From Catenulispora sp. EB89 (GTDB lineage: Bacteria > Actinomycetota > Actinomycetes > Streptomycetales > Catenulisporaceae): a stretch of 64,000 nt of DNA. The translations under genes and the position numbers were made by a program. Below, in pieces: positions 7,284-15,939 of this stretch. The stretch spans positions 124,001 to 188,000 of the forward strand of contig NZ_JBGCCU010000017.1 of the NCBI RefSeq assembly GCF_041261445.1, in the 5' to 3' direction. The notes beneath the pieces were generated by a model. It searched no databases and had not been told where the DNA came from. It saw only the letters and a list, made by a program, of their open reading frames with translations. Numbering within the stretch: the first letter of the stretch is position 1; every line of letters begins with the position of its first letter.

Positions 7284-9305
7284 ATGGACTCCCCGTGGAT
7301 CTTCACCGCCTTCCGCGCCCCGGCCGACCCGGACGCGGCCCCCGAAGCACTCCAGGAGATACGGCATCTGCGTGCCCGGATCCTGTTCGACCAGGGCCGC
7401 CGCCCGGCCTTCCGCAGCCACGCCGGCGACGGTTCCGGCGACCGCCCCGGCGACCACCCCGACGCACAGCCCGACGCCCAGCCGCAGGACCACGGCGCCT
7501 GGCACTTCGCGGCCCGGCGCGGCCGCGACGGCGTGCACGGACCGCCGCTGGGGTATGTCCGCCTCCTGACACCCGTGACCGCTTCCCTTTACCAGTCCAG
7601 GGAATTCCTCGGCGCCGCCCGCTACGACGAGCTCCTGCGCACCGAGCGCCTGGCCCCCGAGGCGGTCTTCGAACACAGCCGGCTGGTCGTCGAGCACCGG
7701 GCCCGCAAGCTCGGCCTCGGCCTGCACCTCAACGCCCTGGCCATCGCCGCCGCGCACGAGCTCGGCGCGGCCGCGATGATCGGCACCTCCGGCACCGCCG
7801 ACGGCCAGGACCGCTTCCACGCGCGCTTCGGCTTCCACCCGGTCCCCGGCACCCGGCGCTACGCCGAGCAGTACACCGAGGACGTCGTCATCCTGCTGCA
7901 CCGGTCCGCCGAGGGCGCCGGTGAGCACACCGCGCTGGTCGACGACTACCGCCTGCTGTTCCGCTACGACCTGCTGGAGGACGCGGGCCTGGACGAGCTG
8001 TCCGGTCTGCTCAGCCTCGGCGCGCACACCGAAGCAGAACCCTCATTCACCATCCCGGTCCCGGTGCGCGGCCCGGTCTCCGGCCAGGCCCCGCCCCGCC
8101 GCCTCACCGCGATCGGCCCGTCCGACCCGCACCGCTGGAAGCCGCTGCTGTTCCAGCCCGCCAAGCACGACGACCGGGTCGCGCTGGCCGCGCTCCTGAA
8201 CACCGGCGCCGTCCGCGAAGTCGCCGACACCATCGAAGCCCAGCTGGAAGAACTGATCCGGGCCCGCGACCCCGGCCGCGTCCTGGACGCCGAGGCGCTG
8301 GCCGCGGCCCGCCGGGACCAGCTGGAAGGCGGGCAGCCCTGGGACTACGGCACGTGGGCCTGGTACCCGTGGTCCGGCCGCCTGGTGCACGTCCTGCCGC
8401 GCGAGGAGTTCCGCCTGGTCCGCACCGACCGCAACCGCGGCAAGATCGACCGGCCCGAGCAGCGCCGGCTGCTGGACAAGCGGATCGGCGTCATCGGCCT
8501 GTCGGTCGGCAACAGCGCCGCGCTGACGCTGGCGCAGGAAGGCGTGGCGGGGGCCTTCAAACTCGCCGACTTCGACACCCTGAGCGTGTCGAACCTGAAC
8601 CGGCTGCGCGCCGGCCTGCACCAGATCGGCGTGAACAAGGCCGTGCTGGCCGCCCGGCAGATGTTCGAGATCGACCCGTATCTGGACATTGAGATCTTCC
8701 CCGGCGGGCTGACCGAGGAGACCGTGAAGGAGTTCTTCCTCGGCGGCCACGGCCCGATCGACCTGCTCGTCGAGGAGTGCGACACGCCGTGGGTGAAGCT
8801 CGCGGCCCGCGAGGCCGCCCGGGATCTGGGGGTGCCGGTGGTGATGGACGCCAACGACCGCGGCCTGCTGGACGTCGAGCGCTTCGACCGCGAACCGCAC
8901 CGGCCGCTGCTGCACGGCCTGCTCGGCGCGCTGACCCCCGAGGACTGCCTGGACCTGACCTTCGCCGAGCGCGTGGACCTGATCCTGGCCATGGTGGACG
9001 GCGACCGGATCTCCCCGGCGCTGGCCGCGAGCATCCCGAAGATCGGCCGCACACTGAGCAGCTGGCCGCAGCTCGCCTCCGGGGTGGCGCTCGGAGGCGC
9101 GCTGGTGACCGAGGCCGCCAGACGGATCCTGCTCGGCGGCCCCTGCGCGTCCGGCCGGTTCTACATCGACCTGGAGGAGCTGATCGCGCCGGACCGGAAC
9201 CAGGCGCCGGGTCAGGTACCCGGCCGAGCGCCTGGTCAGGAGTCTCGTGCGGATCAGGCGCCCTGTGCGGATCAGGCGGCGGTCAGCTTGCCCAGCGCCC
9301 CGTAG
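7284..9305 (+). CDS. Rv1355c-type protein: GNAT-like domain fused to ThiF/E1 adenylation domain
   Basis: Two modules are visible. Residues ~20-210 resemble an N-acyltransferase domain (EHRARKLGLGLHLNALAIAAAHELG, then RFHARFGFHPVPGTRRY). From ~400 there is an E1/ThiF Rossmann domain: RIGVIGLSVGNSAALTLAQEG nucleotide-binding loop, DFDTLSVSNLNR, GVNKAVLAARQ and VEECDTPWVKLAARE. This architecture matches mycobacterial Rv1355c (sometimes labelled MoeY). E1 domains adenylate a C-terminal carboxylate; the partner here is unknown. ATG 7284 was chosen, but GTG 7233 is also possible. The C-terminus (QAPGQVPGRAPGQE) is repetitive and overlaps the 3' end of the convergent methyltransferase gene by 34 bp. 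Confidence 0.82.
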   Translation: MDSPWIFTAFRAPADPDAAPEALQEIRHLRARILFDQGRRPAFRSHAGDGSGDRPGDHPDAQPDAQPQDHGAWHFAARRGRDGVHGPPLGYVRLLTPVTASLYQSREFLGAARYDELLRTERLAPEAVFEHSRLVVEHRARKLGLGLHLNALAIAAAHELGAAAMIGTSGTADGQDRFHARFGFHPVPGTRRYAEQYTEDVVILLHRSAEGAGEHTALVDDYRLLFRYDLLEDAGLDELSGLLSLGAHTEAEPSFTIPVPVRGPVSGQAPPRRLTAIGPSDPHRWKPLLFQPAKHDDRVALAALLNTGAVREVADTIEAQLEELIRARDPGRVLDAEALAAARRDQLEGGQPWDYGTWAWYPWSGRLVHVLPREEFRLVRTDRNRGKIDRPEQRRLLDKRIGVIGLSVGNSAALTLAQEGVAGAFKLADFDTLSVSNLNRLRAGLHQIGVNKAVLAARQMFEIDPYLDIEIFPGGLTEETVKEFFLGGHGPIDLLVEECDTPWVKLAAREAARDLGVPVVMDANDRGLLDVERFDREPHRPLLHGLLGALTPEDCLDLTFAERVDLILAMVDGDRISPALAASIPKIGRTLSSWPQLASGVALGGALVTEAARRILLGGPCASGRFYIDLEELIAPDRNQAPGQVPGRAPGQESRADQAPCADQAAVSLPSAP

Positions 9306-10123
9306 AACCAGACGTTCTCCGCGCCGGCGGCGTCCTCGGGCTTGTCCGGACGCCAGGCCGGCAGGTTCACGATCCCGGGGTCCAGGATCCGGAAGCCTTC
9401 GAAGAACCCTGCGATCTCCTCGCGGGTGCGCGGCGACGGGTTCTTCATCACGGCCTGGTACTGGCTCTGGACGTTGCGGACCAGGTCGCCGGTGGCGCCG
9501 TCGATGGTGGCGTGGGTCAGCGCCAGGTAGCTGCCCGGCGCGAGCATCCGGCGATACGCGCCCAGCACGCCGGCCGGGTCGTCGCCGTCGTCCACGAAGT
9601 GCCAGGCGGCCAGTGCCGTGAGCCCCACCGGCTTGTCGAAGTCGATCAGCGACTTGACGGTGGGGTCGCCCAGCACCCGCTCGGCGTCGATCATGTCGGC
9701 CAGCACCGCGCCGGCGTTGTCGTCGCCGCGCAGGATGTAGTTGCTGTGGCTCACGGCCGGCGGGTCGTTGTCGATGTAGACGACCTTCGCGGCCGGGTCC
9801 ACGGCGTGCGCGAGTTCGTGCACGTAGTTCTGCGTCGGGATCCCGCTGCCCAGGTCCAGGAACTGGCGGACGCCGTCGTCCAGCATCACCCGGATCGCCC
9901 GGGCCAGGAAGTAGCGGTTCTGCTGCAGGATCATGCGGCCGTTCGGCTCGATGGCCAGCAGCTGCCGCCCGAAGTCCCGGTCGGGGGCGAAGTTGTGCTT
10001 GCCGCCGAGCAGGAAGTCGTACAGCCGCGCGACGCTGAACACGTCGGTGTCGATGTTCGACGGCAGGTCGTCGAAGATCGCGTCCACGTCGTTCCCGGCG
10101 TGCGCTCCGGTCGGATCGGTCAT
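9272..10123 (-). CDS. S-adenosyl methyltransferase, PF04672 (SAM_MT/DUF574) family
   Basis: This 283-residue protein has the diagnostic family features: VARLYDFLLGGKHNFAPDR near residue 30, QFLDLGSGIPTQNYVHELAH as SAM motif I, VVYIDNDPPAVSHS as motif II and YRRMLAPGSYLALTHAT. This family is very common in Streptomyces and relatives; most members have unknown substrates. AAGGAG lies ten bases upstream of ATG 10123. It is 118 bp downstream of the large HTH regulator on the same strand and may be cotranscribed with it. Confidence 0.9.
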   Translation of the reverse strand: MTDPTGAHAGNDVDAIFDDLPSNIDTDVFSVARLYDFLLGGKHNFAPDRDFGRQLLAIEPNGRMILQQNRYFLARAIRVMLDDGVRQFLDLGSGIPTQNYVHELAHAVDPAAKVVYIDNDPPAVSHSNYILRGDDNAGAVLADMIDAERVLGDPTVKSLIDFDKPVGLTALAAWHFVDDGDDPAGVLGAYRRMLAPGSYLALTHATIDGATGDLVRNVQSQYQAVMKNPSPRTREEIAGFFEGFRILDPGIVNLPAWRPDKPEDAAGAENVWFYGALGKLTAA

Positions 10124-10241
10124 CGTCTTCGTGCTCCTTGGGGAAGTCGGAGGGATGTCTCAGGCGTCCGCGCTCGCAAATCGCCGCAACCCACCCTCTA
10201 GGCTTGCACTTCTCCGCCGCCCGCCGCTGGCGAATGCGGCT

Positions 10242-11927
10242 TTATAAGACCTCTTCCGTCGAATTCGTGGTCTGCACCCCGCTGTCCGCGACGCCGCGCT
10301 GCTTGCGGTACCGGTCCAGCCGGACGTCCAGCGCCTGCACGACCGACTCGTTCTCGTACGGCGCCAGCAGCTGGCGGGCCCTGGCCATCTCGGTACTGAG
10401 CCGCACCGAACCGGCCAGCGTGGCCATCCGCGCCGACTCGGCCAGCGCCCGGCAGGCCGCCGGGACGTCGCCGAACTGCACCTGGGCCTGGGCCCGGCGG
10501 GCCAGCGCCATCGCGTTGTTGTGCAGGTAGGCCGGGTTGAACCGCTGCTGCGCCAGCGCCCCGGCGTCGGCGGCCTCCACCGGGTGCCCGAGCAGCAGGT
10601 GGCACTCGCTCTCCCGGGCCCAGTAGAACGCCGGGCCGTAGAAGCCCCAGCGCTCGGCGGCCGGCTCGGCCCAGTCGATGCGCTGCATCTGCCGGCGCTC
10701 CCGCTCCAGCGCCGCCAGGCTGCGCGCACCCTGCCCCGCCGAGGCGTAGACCCGGGCCGTCATGTCGGCGGCGTAGGCCTTGGCCCGGCGGCTGGGGCTG
10801 CGCTTGGCGGCCTCCTCGGCGGCCTGCGCGTGGTCGATCGCGGTCTGGTGGTCGCCGGCGGACATGCTCAGGTGCGCCTGCGCGGCCAGGATGTTCGCCG
10901 CGAGCTCGTAGTCGTCGGCCTGGTAGGCGGCCTTGCGGGCGTCGTCGTAGTAGAACCGGGCCGCGTCGTCCTGGCCCATGTTGAACATCATCCAGCCGAG
11001 CAGGTGCGACAGGTCGCCGTAGACGACCCAGGCCTGGCCGGTCAGCCCCGCCGGGGCGTCCTTCACCACGGATTCCATCATGGCGCGCATCGCGAGCCCG
11101 GTCTGCACTGTCGCGGACGGGCCCAGGGCGGCGTTCTGCTGGCGAAGCCCGCCGACGATCAGCCCGGTGTTGTCCACCATGGCCGCGTCCACCCGGCCGG
11201 CCGGGGTCGGCAGCGCCTTGTCGCCGGCCAGCGGCGCGGCCGCGGCGACCGCGAACAGGCTGCTGAGATTCAGCAGCGCCGAGCGCCGCGACAGGCTGTT
11301 GCCGCCGTCCGGCGGCTCCATCAGGGAGCTAATCTGGGCCGCCGAGGACATCGCCGCCGCCGACATCGACGACAGCAGCTCGCCGGGGTTCGCACCGAGG
11401 TCGTCCCGGACCGGCGGCGCCGGCGGCGCGCCGAAGTACGGGTCGAACCGGACCTCGGCGCCGGGCCCGGAGGCGGGGGCCGCAGCCGCAAGTGCGTACG
11501 GCTGCGGGGCATGGCGGGGCGGCCCGATCAGGCCGGCCGGGCCGGGCTCGCGCACGTTGCTGAACACCGGCCGCTTCTTGGCGCCGTAGTCGTCCAGGTC
11601 GGACAACAGGTCGGCGACGCTGCACTCGTACAGCTGGGCCATCCGGTCCAGGACCTCCAGCGACGGCGAGTAACCGGTGGAGCTGGGCCAGGCCTCCCAG
11701 TACGAGAAGTTCTTGAAGGTCTTCGGATCCTCCGGCCAGCGCCGGTTCCACCGCTCGGCGGCCTCCGGCTGGGTCCAGCCGCGGGCCTGCCGCAGCGCGA
11801 CCCGCGCGTTGACGTGGAACCGCCGCTGGAACTCCCGGCCGATGTCCGCCCAGGAGTGATCGGTGGCCCGCAGCTGCTCGGACAGTTGGGCCTGGATCTG
11901 CTTCAGGCTCCTGGGTTTCCTGCTCAT
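10242..11927 (-). CDS. HTH regulator with TPR-like C-terminal region
   Basis: The ~561-residue protein begins MSRKPRSLKQIQAQLSEQLR and has an N-terminal helix-turn-helix region (RVALRQARGWTQPEAAERWN, then LEVLDRMAQLYECSVADLLSDLDDY), followed by a Pro/Ala-rich linker. The C-terminal ~350 residues are helical pairs resembling TPR repeats (QADDYELAANILAAQAHLSMSAGDHQTAIDHAQAAEEAAKRS broken here only as evidence of helix pairing). Such proteins are abundant regulators in filamentous actinomycetes and probably sense a ligand or peptide through the TPR part. ATG 11927 was preferred to 12023 because the extra 32 residues are Arg-rich and non-conserved in character. Confidence 0.8.
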   Translation of the reverse strand: MSRKPRSLKQIQAQLSEQLRATDHSWADIGREFQRRFHVNARVALRQARGWTQPEAAERWNRRWPEDPKTFKNFSYWEAWPSSTGYSPSLEVLDRMAQLYECSVADLLSDLDDYGAKKRPVFSNVREPGPAGLIGPPRHAPQPYALAAAAPASGPGAEVRFDPYFGAPPAPPVRDDLGANPGELLSSMSAAAMSSAAQISSLMEPPDGGNSLSRRSALLNLSSLFAVAAAAPLAGDKALPTPAGRVDAAMVDNTGLIVGGLRQQNAALGPSATVQTGLAMRAMMESVVKDAPAGLTGQAWVVYGDLSHLLGWMMFNMGQDDAARFYYDDARKAAYQADDYELAANILAAQAHLSMSAGDHQTAIDHAQAAEEAAKRSPSRRAKAYAADMTARVYASAGQGARSLAALERERRQMQRIDWAEPAAERWGFYGPAFYWARESECHLLLGHPVEAADAGALAQQRFNPAYLHNNAMALARRAQAQVQFGDVPAACRALAESARMATLAGSVRLSTEMARARQLLAPYENESVVQALDVRLDRYRKQRGVADSGVQTTNSTEEVL

Positions 11928-12154
11928 GATTCGGCGATCCCTGCCTCGGCGGGCGGCCCCTGTACCGTCCGGACCCGTCACTCGCTGTGCATCCCGTACG
12001 TCGAATGTGGCGCGCTCCCACACCCGCGGCAGGACCGGGGCCTTTTCCTCCCAGCCGAGCCGGGAGAAAATGTCGGTTGCCGCATTGTCCCATCGGCCGG
12101 CGCGATGATGTGGACCAGTTGGTGTAACCGAGGCGGACTTCAGGAGGACTCGCC

Positions 12155-12388
12155 GTGCGAACGACTCAGGAGTCGGAGAACTGGGCGGTCGAGTTCATCC
12201 GGACCGACGGGGAGGACCAGTCGGTGGAGGACGGCTTCGCCAGCCGCGGTGACGCCGAGTACTACGGGCAGTGCACCTGGTCCTCGCCGGGGGGTAGAGG
12301 CATCGAACAGGTGCGGGTGCGGCAGCTGCCGCGCGGCCCGTGGATGCCGGTGGCGCCGGCGTCGGTGTGCGGGGGGATCCGCCTGTAG
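12155..12388 (+). CDS. small hypothetical protein, 77 aa
   Basis: A GTG start at 12155 is preceded by AGGAGG (12142-12147), which makes this short frame credible. The product (MRTTQESENWAVEFIRTDGED at the start, QVRVRQLPRGPWMP near the end) is acidic and Trp-rich with no membrane segment. I do not recognise it. It is divergent from the HTH regulator, so its promoter shares the 227-bp gap with that gene. Confidence 0.6.
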   Translation: MRTTQESENWAVEFIRTDGEDQSVEDGFASRGDAEYYGQCTWSSPGGRGIEQVRVRQLPRGPWMPVAPASVCGGIRL

Positions 12389-12646
12389 CGCCGGCCTGCC
12401 GGGGGATACCGGGGCGCGTTCGCAGTCCGCGTCGCGGTGTACGGGGATCCCGGGCCCGTTCGGGAACGACTTCTTCGAGTCGGCCCCGGACGGGTCAATT
12501 GTGTGTTCGGCGGGGTCTGCTTCGTCGGTGTCGTGTGCGGGGGCTGCGTGGGCTGCATGAGCTGCGCGGTCGCGACGAAGCCGCCGCGCTCCCCAAGCCC
12601 AGGAAGCGCGACGGCCGTCGAAACCCTATCGGACCAGGCCGGTCAT
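12389..12646. other. intergenic gap without recognised gene
   Basis: The 258 bp between the small protein and the convergent MarR gene hold only composition-driven open frames on both strands. I see no ribosome binding site, strong hairpin or RNA gene. Confidence 0.5.
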
Positions 12647-13096
12647 TCACTCCGTGACCAGGCCTTGGAACACCTTCCGCAGCAACGCGTCCAGCTGCTC
12701 GCGCTCGCCCTCGTCCAGCGGTCCCAGGACCTCGTCCTGAACGCCCGCGGCCTCCGCGTCCAGCTCGGCGAGCAGCGCGCGGCCGGCGTCGGTGAGCGTG
12801 ACGGTGATGCGCCGGCGGTCGGCGGCGTCGCGGGCCCGCTCGACGCTCCCGGCCCCGGCCAGCTCGTCCACGATCTTGGCCATGTCGCTGGGGTCGATCG
12901 CCAGCCGGGCCGCGAGGTCGCGCTGCACGTGCGGCCCGAAGTCGGCGAGCGCCGCCAGCACCGCGTGGTGCCACAGCCGCAGGCCCCGCCCGGCGAACCG
13001 GCCGGCCAGCCGGCCGCGCGCGATCTTGCCGGTCCGCGACAGCAGGTAGGTGGTCAGGCCGGTCAGCGAAGGCGGCGCGGCACGCAGGTCATCCAT
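12647..13096 (-). CDS. MarR-family transcriptional regulator
   Basis: The 149-residue winged-helix protein has the MarR pattern: LRLWHHAVLAALADFGPHVQ, RDLAARLAIDPSDMAKIVDELAGAGSVERARD (recognition helix) and the wing DAADRRRITVTLTDAGRALL. MarR proteins repress divergent genes and release DNA on binding small phenolic or similar ligands. Here the divergent partner is a VOC-family gene starting 57 bp away, and overlapping inverted repeats lie in the gap. Confidence 0.92.
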   Translation of the reverse strand: MDDLRAAPPSLTGLTTYLLSRTGKIARGRLAGRFAGRGLRLWHHAVLAALADFGPHVQRDLAARLAIDPSDMAKIVDELAGAGSVERARDAADRRRITVTLTDAGRALLAELDAEAAGVQDEVLGPLDEGEREQLDALLRKVFQGLVTE

Positions 13097-13116
13097 GGTA
13101 TGACTATAGGCGCCAG

Positions 13117-13136
13117 CCCATCATGGGTGAACACCC
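13117..13136. promoter_or_regulatory. candidate MarR operator in divergent promoter
   Basis: Two overlapping inverted repeats fill the middle of the 57-bp marR/VOC gap: CCCAT-C-ATGGG at 13117-13127 and GGGTG-AA-CACCC at 13125-13136. On the minus strand TATAGT at 13103-13108 could be the -10 of the regulator gene. The position fits autoregulation and joint control of the VOC gene; binding is inferred. Confidence 0.55.
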
Positions 13137-13153
13137 ACTAATTTGGAGGCGCC

Positions 13154-13567
13154 ATGGACGCGCTGCACTCCCGCCTGCTGGTCACCGGTTTCGCGGAGAT
13201 GTTCGACTTCTACCAGGCGGTCCTGCCCGAGCTGATCGGCGCGAAGCTGATGAAGGGCGGCCCGCAGGGCCCGTACGCCAACTGGGACGTCGAGGACCAG
13301 GCCGCGCTGGTGCTGTTCGACCGCGGGGCGATGGCCGTCCTGGCCGGGACCGCGCACCTGTCGGCGACCGCGGCGCCGGCGCAGGACCGCACGATGTTCG
13401 TGTGCCGAGTCGATGACGTGGACACCGGCGCCGAGCTGTGCCTGCGGCACGGGGCGACGCCGGTCGTGGGCCCGACGGACCGCCCGGAGTGGGGCCCGAC
13501 GCTGCGGACCGCGCATCTGCGGGATCCCGAGGGGAACCTGATCGAGCTGCAGTCGTACGAGGGCTGA
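13154..13567 (+). CDS. VOC-family (glyoxalase/dioxygenase-like) protein
   Basis: The 137-residue product has two beta-alpha-beta-beta-beta modules of the vicinal oxygen chelate fold: VTGFAEMFDFYQAVLPELIGAKL at the start and FVCRVDDVDTGAELCLRHGATPV with the terminal HLRDPEGNLIELQ strand. VOC proteins include glyoxalases, dioxygenases and drug-binding resistance proteins. GGAGG sits just upstream of ATG 13154. Divergence from a MarR gene suggests it handles the compound the regulator senses. Confidence 0.88.
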   Translation: MDALHSRLLVTGFAEMFDFYQAVLPELIGAKLMKGGPQGPYANWDVEDQAALVLFDRGAMAVLAGTAHLSATAAPAQDRTMFVCRVDDVDTGAELCLRHGATPVVGPTDRPEWGPTLRTAHLRDPEGNLIELQSYEG

Positions 13568-13580
13568 TCACCCGTCTGGG

Positions 13581-13649
13581 CCAGTCGGGCCAGTCGGGCC
13601 GGTCGGGCCGGTCGCGCCAGTCGCGCCAGTCGCGCCAGTCGCGCCAGTT
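13581..13649 (+). repeat. 9-bp tandem repeat array
   Basis: Seven complete 9-bp units plus a partial one, changing from ccagtcggg to ccggtcggg and then ccagtcgcg, lie between the convergent VOC and PIG-L genes and end at the PIG-L stop codon (13650-13652). It resembles the array at 6039-6122 in being intergenic, GC-rich and next to a stop codon. Confidence 0.85.
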
Positions 13650-15725
13650 CTAGGCCAGCACGGAGGACTCCCACCGCAGCGTCCGCGGCGGGTTCCCGAC
13701 GTCGATCCGCGCCGTGTACAGCGCACCCTCCGGCCCGATCGCCGCGACCACGATCCGGCCGTGCGCGTCCACCGTCAGCGAGGGGTGCAGGATCGGCCCG
13801 GGCCCGCCGCGCCAGCGCCGGACCCCGTCGGGCGCGCCGACCCGCGGCTGCCAGACCACCTCGACCAGCCCGCGCTGTCCGCGCTGGGCCAGGAAGACGC
13901 CCCCGGCGTGCGGCTGGATCGCGACCACGCCGAACCCGCCCTGCCCGCCGAGCGCGACGCCCTTCTCCGGCGGCTGCCAGCCGCCGCCGGACGGCCGCGA
14001 CAGGACCGTCAGGACCCCGCTGTCGGCGGCGCGGGCGGCCAGCAGCGCGCCGCCGCCGCGCACCATGTGGACCGTCGGCGGGTCACCCATCGGAGGGAGG
14101 GCCGCGTGGCTGGGGCGCGGCTCGCCGGAGGCATCGATGCGCCAGGTCCAGAGCACGTGGCCGACGGCGTGCAGCTCGACGTCACCCTCAGGCGTGACCG
14201 CGGCGGTCAGGCCGTCGCGGACCCGGTGCCCGCCTATGTCGCGCCAGCCGCTCCAGCCCGCGCCCGGCTTCGTCAGGTCCCGGTGGCGCCAGGAGACGGA
14301 CATGTCGGCATCGCGGGCGAAGACGTGGAGCACGCCGCGGCCGTCGACCACCGCGGTCGGGCAGCCGACAGCCTGGCAGTCCCTGGTCTTCGCGCCGGTC
14401 GGGGTGCCGAGGCCGGTCCAGGGGGTGAAGCTGCCGTCGGTGCGCTCGCTGCAGACGACCACTTCCTGGGACCAGACGCCCCGGTCGGGGTCGGTGGTGG
14501 CGCGCAGGCCGACGAGATGCGCACGGTGCGAGGGGTCGACTGCGACCACCAGATGAGGGGTCAGCGACGAGGCGGTGTCCGGGTCGGGGTTGGCGGCGGA
14601 GCCGGGCCGGAACCGGCCGCTGCCGCGTGCGGTCTCCGTCCACATCACGGCGCGTCCGCCGACCGCGGCGAACGCCCGCAGCCGTCCGTCCGGCCCGGTG
14701 CCGAGCCAGCCGGTGCTGCCGACGTGCCGCAGGTTCGTGCTCTGCGACCAGCCGGGGCGGGCCGCGTCGCCGCCGACGGTGGTGTCGCCGCAGCCGACAG
14801 GGTCGCCGCACTTGCGCCGGTCGGCCCAGCCGTAGACGCCCAGCAGGCGCAGCTTCTCGCGGCCGCTCAAGCCGCCGAGGTTGTGGCGCCAGCGGGCGTT
14901 TCCGTAGCCGACGTAGGAGTCCAGGGTGACGGCGGAGGGGCCACGCCGGGCCCGGTGGTCGGCGTAGGCCGCATAGGTGAACCAGGCGGTCGCGGTGTGG
15001 TCCTCGTTGTCCGTGTGGACGCCGGAGTCGGTGAGCCAGGCCCGCTCCTTCGGGCCGGCGCCGCGGCGCTCCGGGTCGGGGTCCATGGTGCGCACGACGG
15101 TGGGCTGGTAGCGGTCCATCAGGTCGGTGAGGGTGCCGACCAGCTGGTCGCGGGTGTAGACGCCGCCGGTGATCGCGCTCTCGCTGGGCTGCAGGACCGG
15201 GCGGGTGGTCTCGGTGCCGTGGAAGAGGGCGGCCAGCGGGGTGTGGTTCGTGTCGCCCGGGGCGGACCCGGTGTAGGCGCCCATCGAGATGTCGAGGAAG
15301 ACCAGCCGGACCCGAGCGTCGGCCGCCAGCTCGCACAGCTCCGCCTCACCCCCACGGGTGACGAGCACGCTGCGCCGCCACGGTGCGTCGTCCTCCGCCC
15401 CGGCCATGCGCGCGTAGGCGGAGCGCAGGCCGTGCTGCCGTGCCGCCGCGAAGGACGCCCCGCCGCCGGCCTCGGCCGCGGTCAGCACGACGGTGGTCAC
15501 CTCGCCCCCGGTCCGCACCGAGTCGGCGATGTCCGGGTTCATGAAGTAGAGGTCGTCGTCCGGATGGGCGACGACCTGCAGAAACGCGACCCGGCCGGCA
15601 AGCCGCGCCGGACGCTCGACCATGTCGGACTCGGCGGTGGTGACCCCGGCGTCGGCGCCAAGCGCGCCGACCGCCAGTGCCCCCATCCCAAGCAGCCCGA
15701 GCTCGCGCCGAGACAAGTTAGGCAC
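13650..15725 (-). CDS. exported PIG-L-family deacetylase with beta-propeller-like C-terminal region
   Basis: The ~691-residue protein starts at GTG 15725 (AGGAG five bases upstream) with a Tat-like leader SRRELGLLGMGALAVGALGADAG. The PIG-L domain (residues ~40-310) has the zinc motif VAHPDDDLYFMNPD and later HTDNEDHTATAWFTY. PIG-L enzymes remove N-acetyl groups from sugar conjugates. The last ~350 residues contain repeated blades with Trp and Asp (VLHVFARDADMSVSWRHRDL, HAVGHVLWTWRIDASGEPR), like PLL-type lectin propellers. The likely role is extracellular glycan deacetylation with sugar binding. Upstream in-frame sequence to 15827 is not needed. Confidence 0.85.
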   Translation of the reverse strand: MPNLSRRELGLLGMGALAVGALGADAGVTTAESDMVERPARLAGRVAFLQVVAHPDDDLYFMNPDIADSVRTGGEVTTVVLTAAEAGGGASFAAARQHGLRSAYARMAGAEDDAPWRRSVLVTRGGEAELCELAADARVRLVFLDISMGAYTGSAPGDTNHTPLAALFHGTETTRPVLQPSESAITGGVYTRDQLVGTLTDLMDRYQPTVVRTMDPDPERRGAGPKERAWLTDSGVHTDNEDHTATAWFTYAAYADHRARRGPSAVTLDSYVGYGNARWRHNLGGLSGREKLRLLGVYGWADRRKCGDPVGCGDTTVGGDAARPGWSQSTNLRHVGSTGWLGTGPDGRLRAFAAVGGRAVMWTETARGSGRFRPGSAANPDPDTASSLTPHLVVAVDPSHRAHLVGLRATTDPDRGVWSQEVVVCSERTDGSFTPWTGLGTPTGAKTRDCQAVGCPTAVVDGRGVLHVFARDADMSVSWRHRDLTKPGAGWSGWRDIGGHRVRDGLTAAVTPEGDVELHAVGHVLWTWRIDASGEPRPSHAALPPMGDPPTVHMVRGGGALLAARAADSGVLTVLSRPSGGGWQPPEKGVALGGQGGFGVVAIQPHAGGVFLAQRGQRGLVEVVWQPRVGAPDGVRRWRGGPGPILHPSLTVDAHGRIVVAAIGPEGALYTARIDVGNPPRTLRWESSVLA

Positions 15726-15861
15726 CCTGACTCCTGTGTGGCTGAATTCCCCGCAAACCATAATCGGGACGCGGGGGACAGCCCGGAGGTTGTCTCCGGA
15801 GTCAGACCGGGTTGCCCTGGAAGTCACCCGTCACGGTCAGGATTCGCGCGCACACACGGCG

Positions 15862-15893
15862 GCGCCCCCGATCCGTGGTTGGATCGGGGGCGC
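15862..15893 (-). terminator. strong GC hairpin downstream of glnII
   Basis: A perfect 13-bp stem (15862-15874 with 15881-15893) and a 6-nt loop lies 47 nt beyond the glnII stop on the minus strand. It lacks a U-tract on that strand, so it is a hairpin terminator or 3'-end stabiliser rather than a classic intrinsic terminator. Confidence 0.55.
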
Positions 15894-15939
15894 GTTTGCG
15901 CGTTACGCGTTACGCGTTTTGCGCTTTGCCTCTTCGGCC

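Noticed and set aside
10521-12560. 679-codon plus-strand frame
   Set aside because: Antisense to the HTH/TPR regulator and its promoter; no motif.
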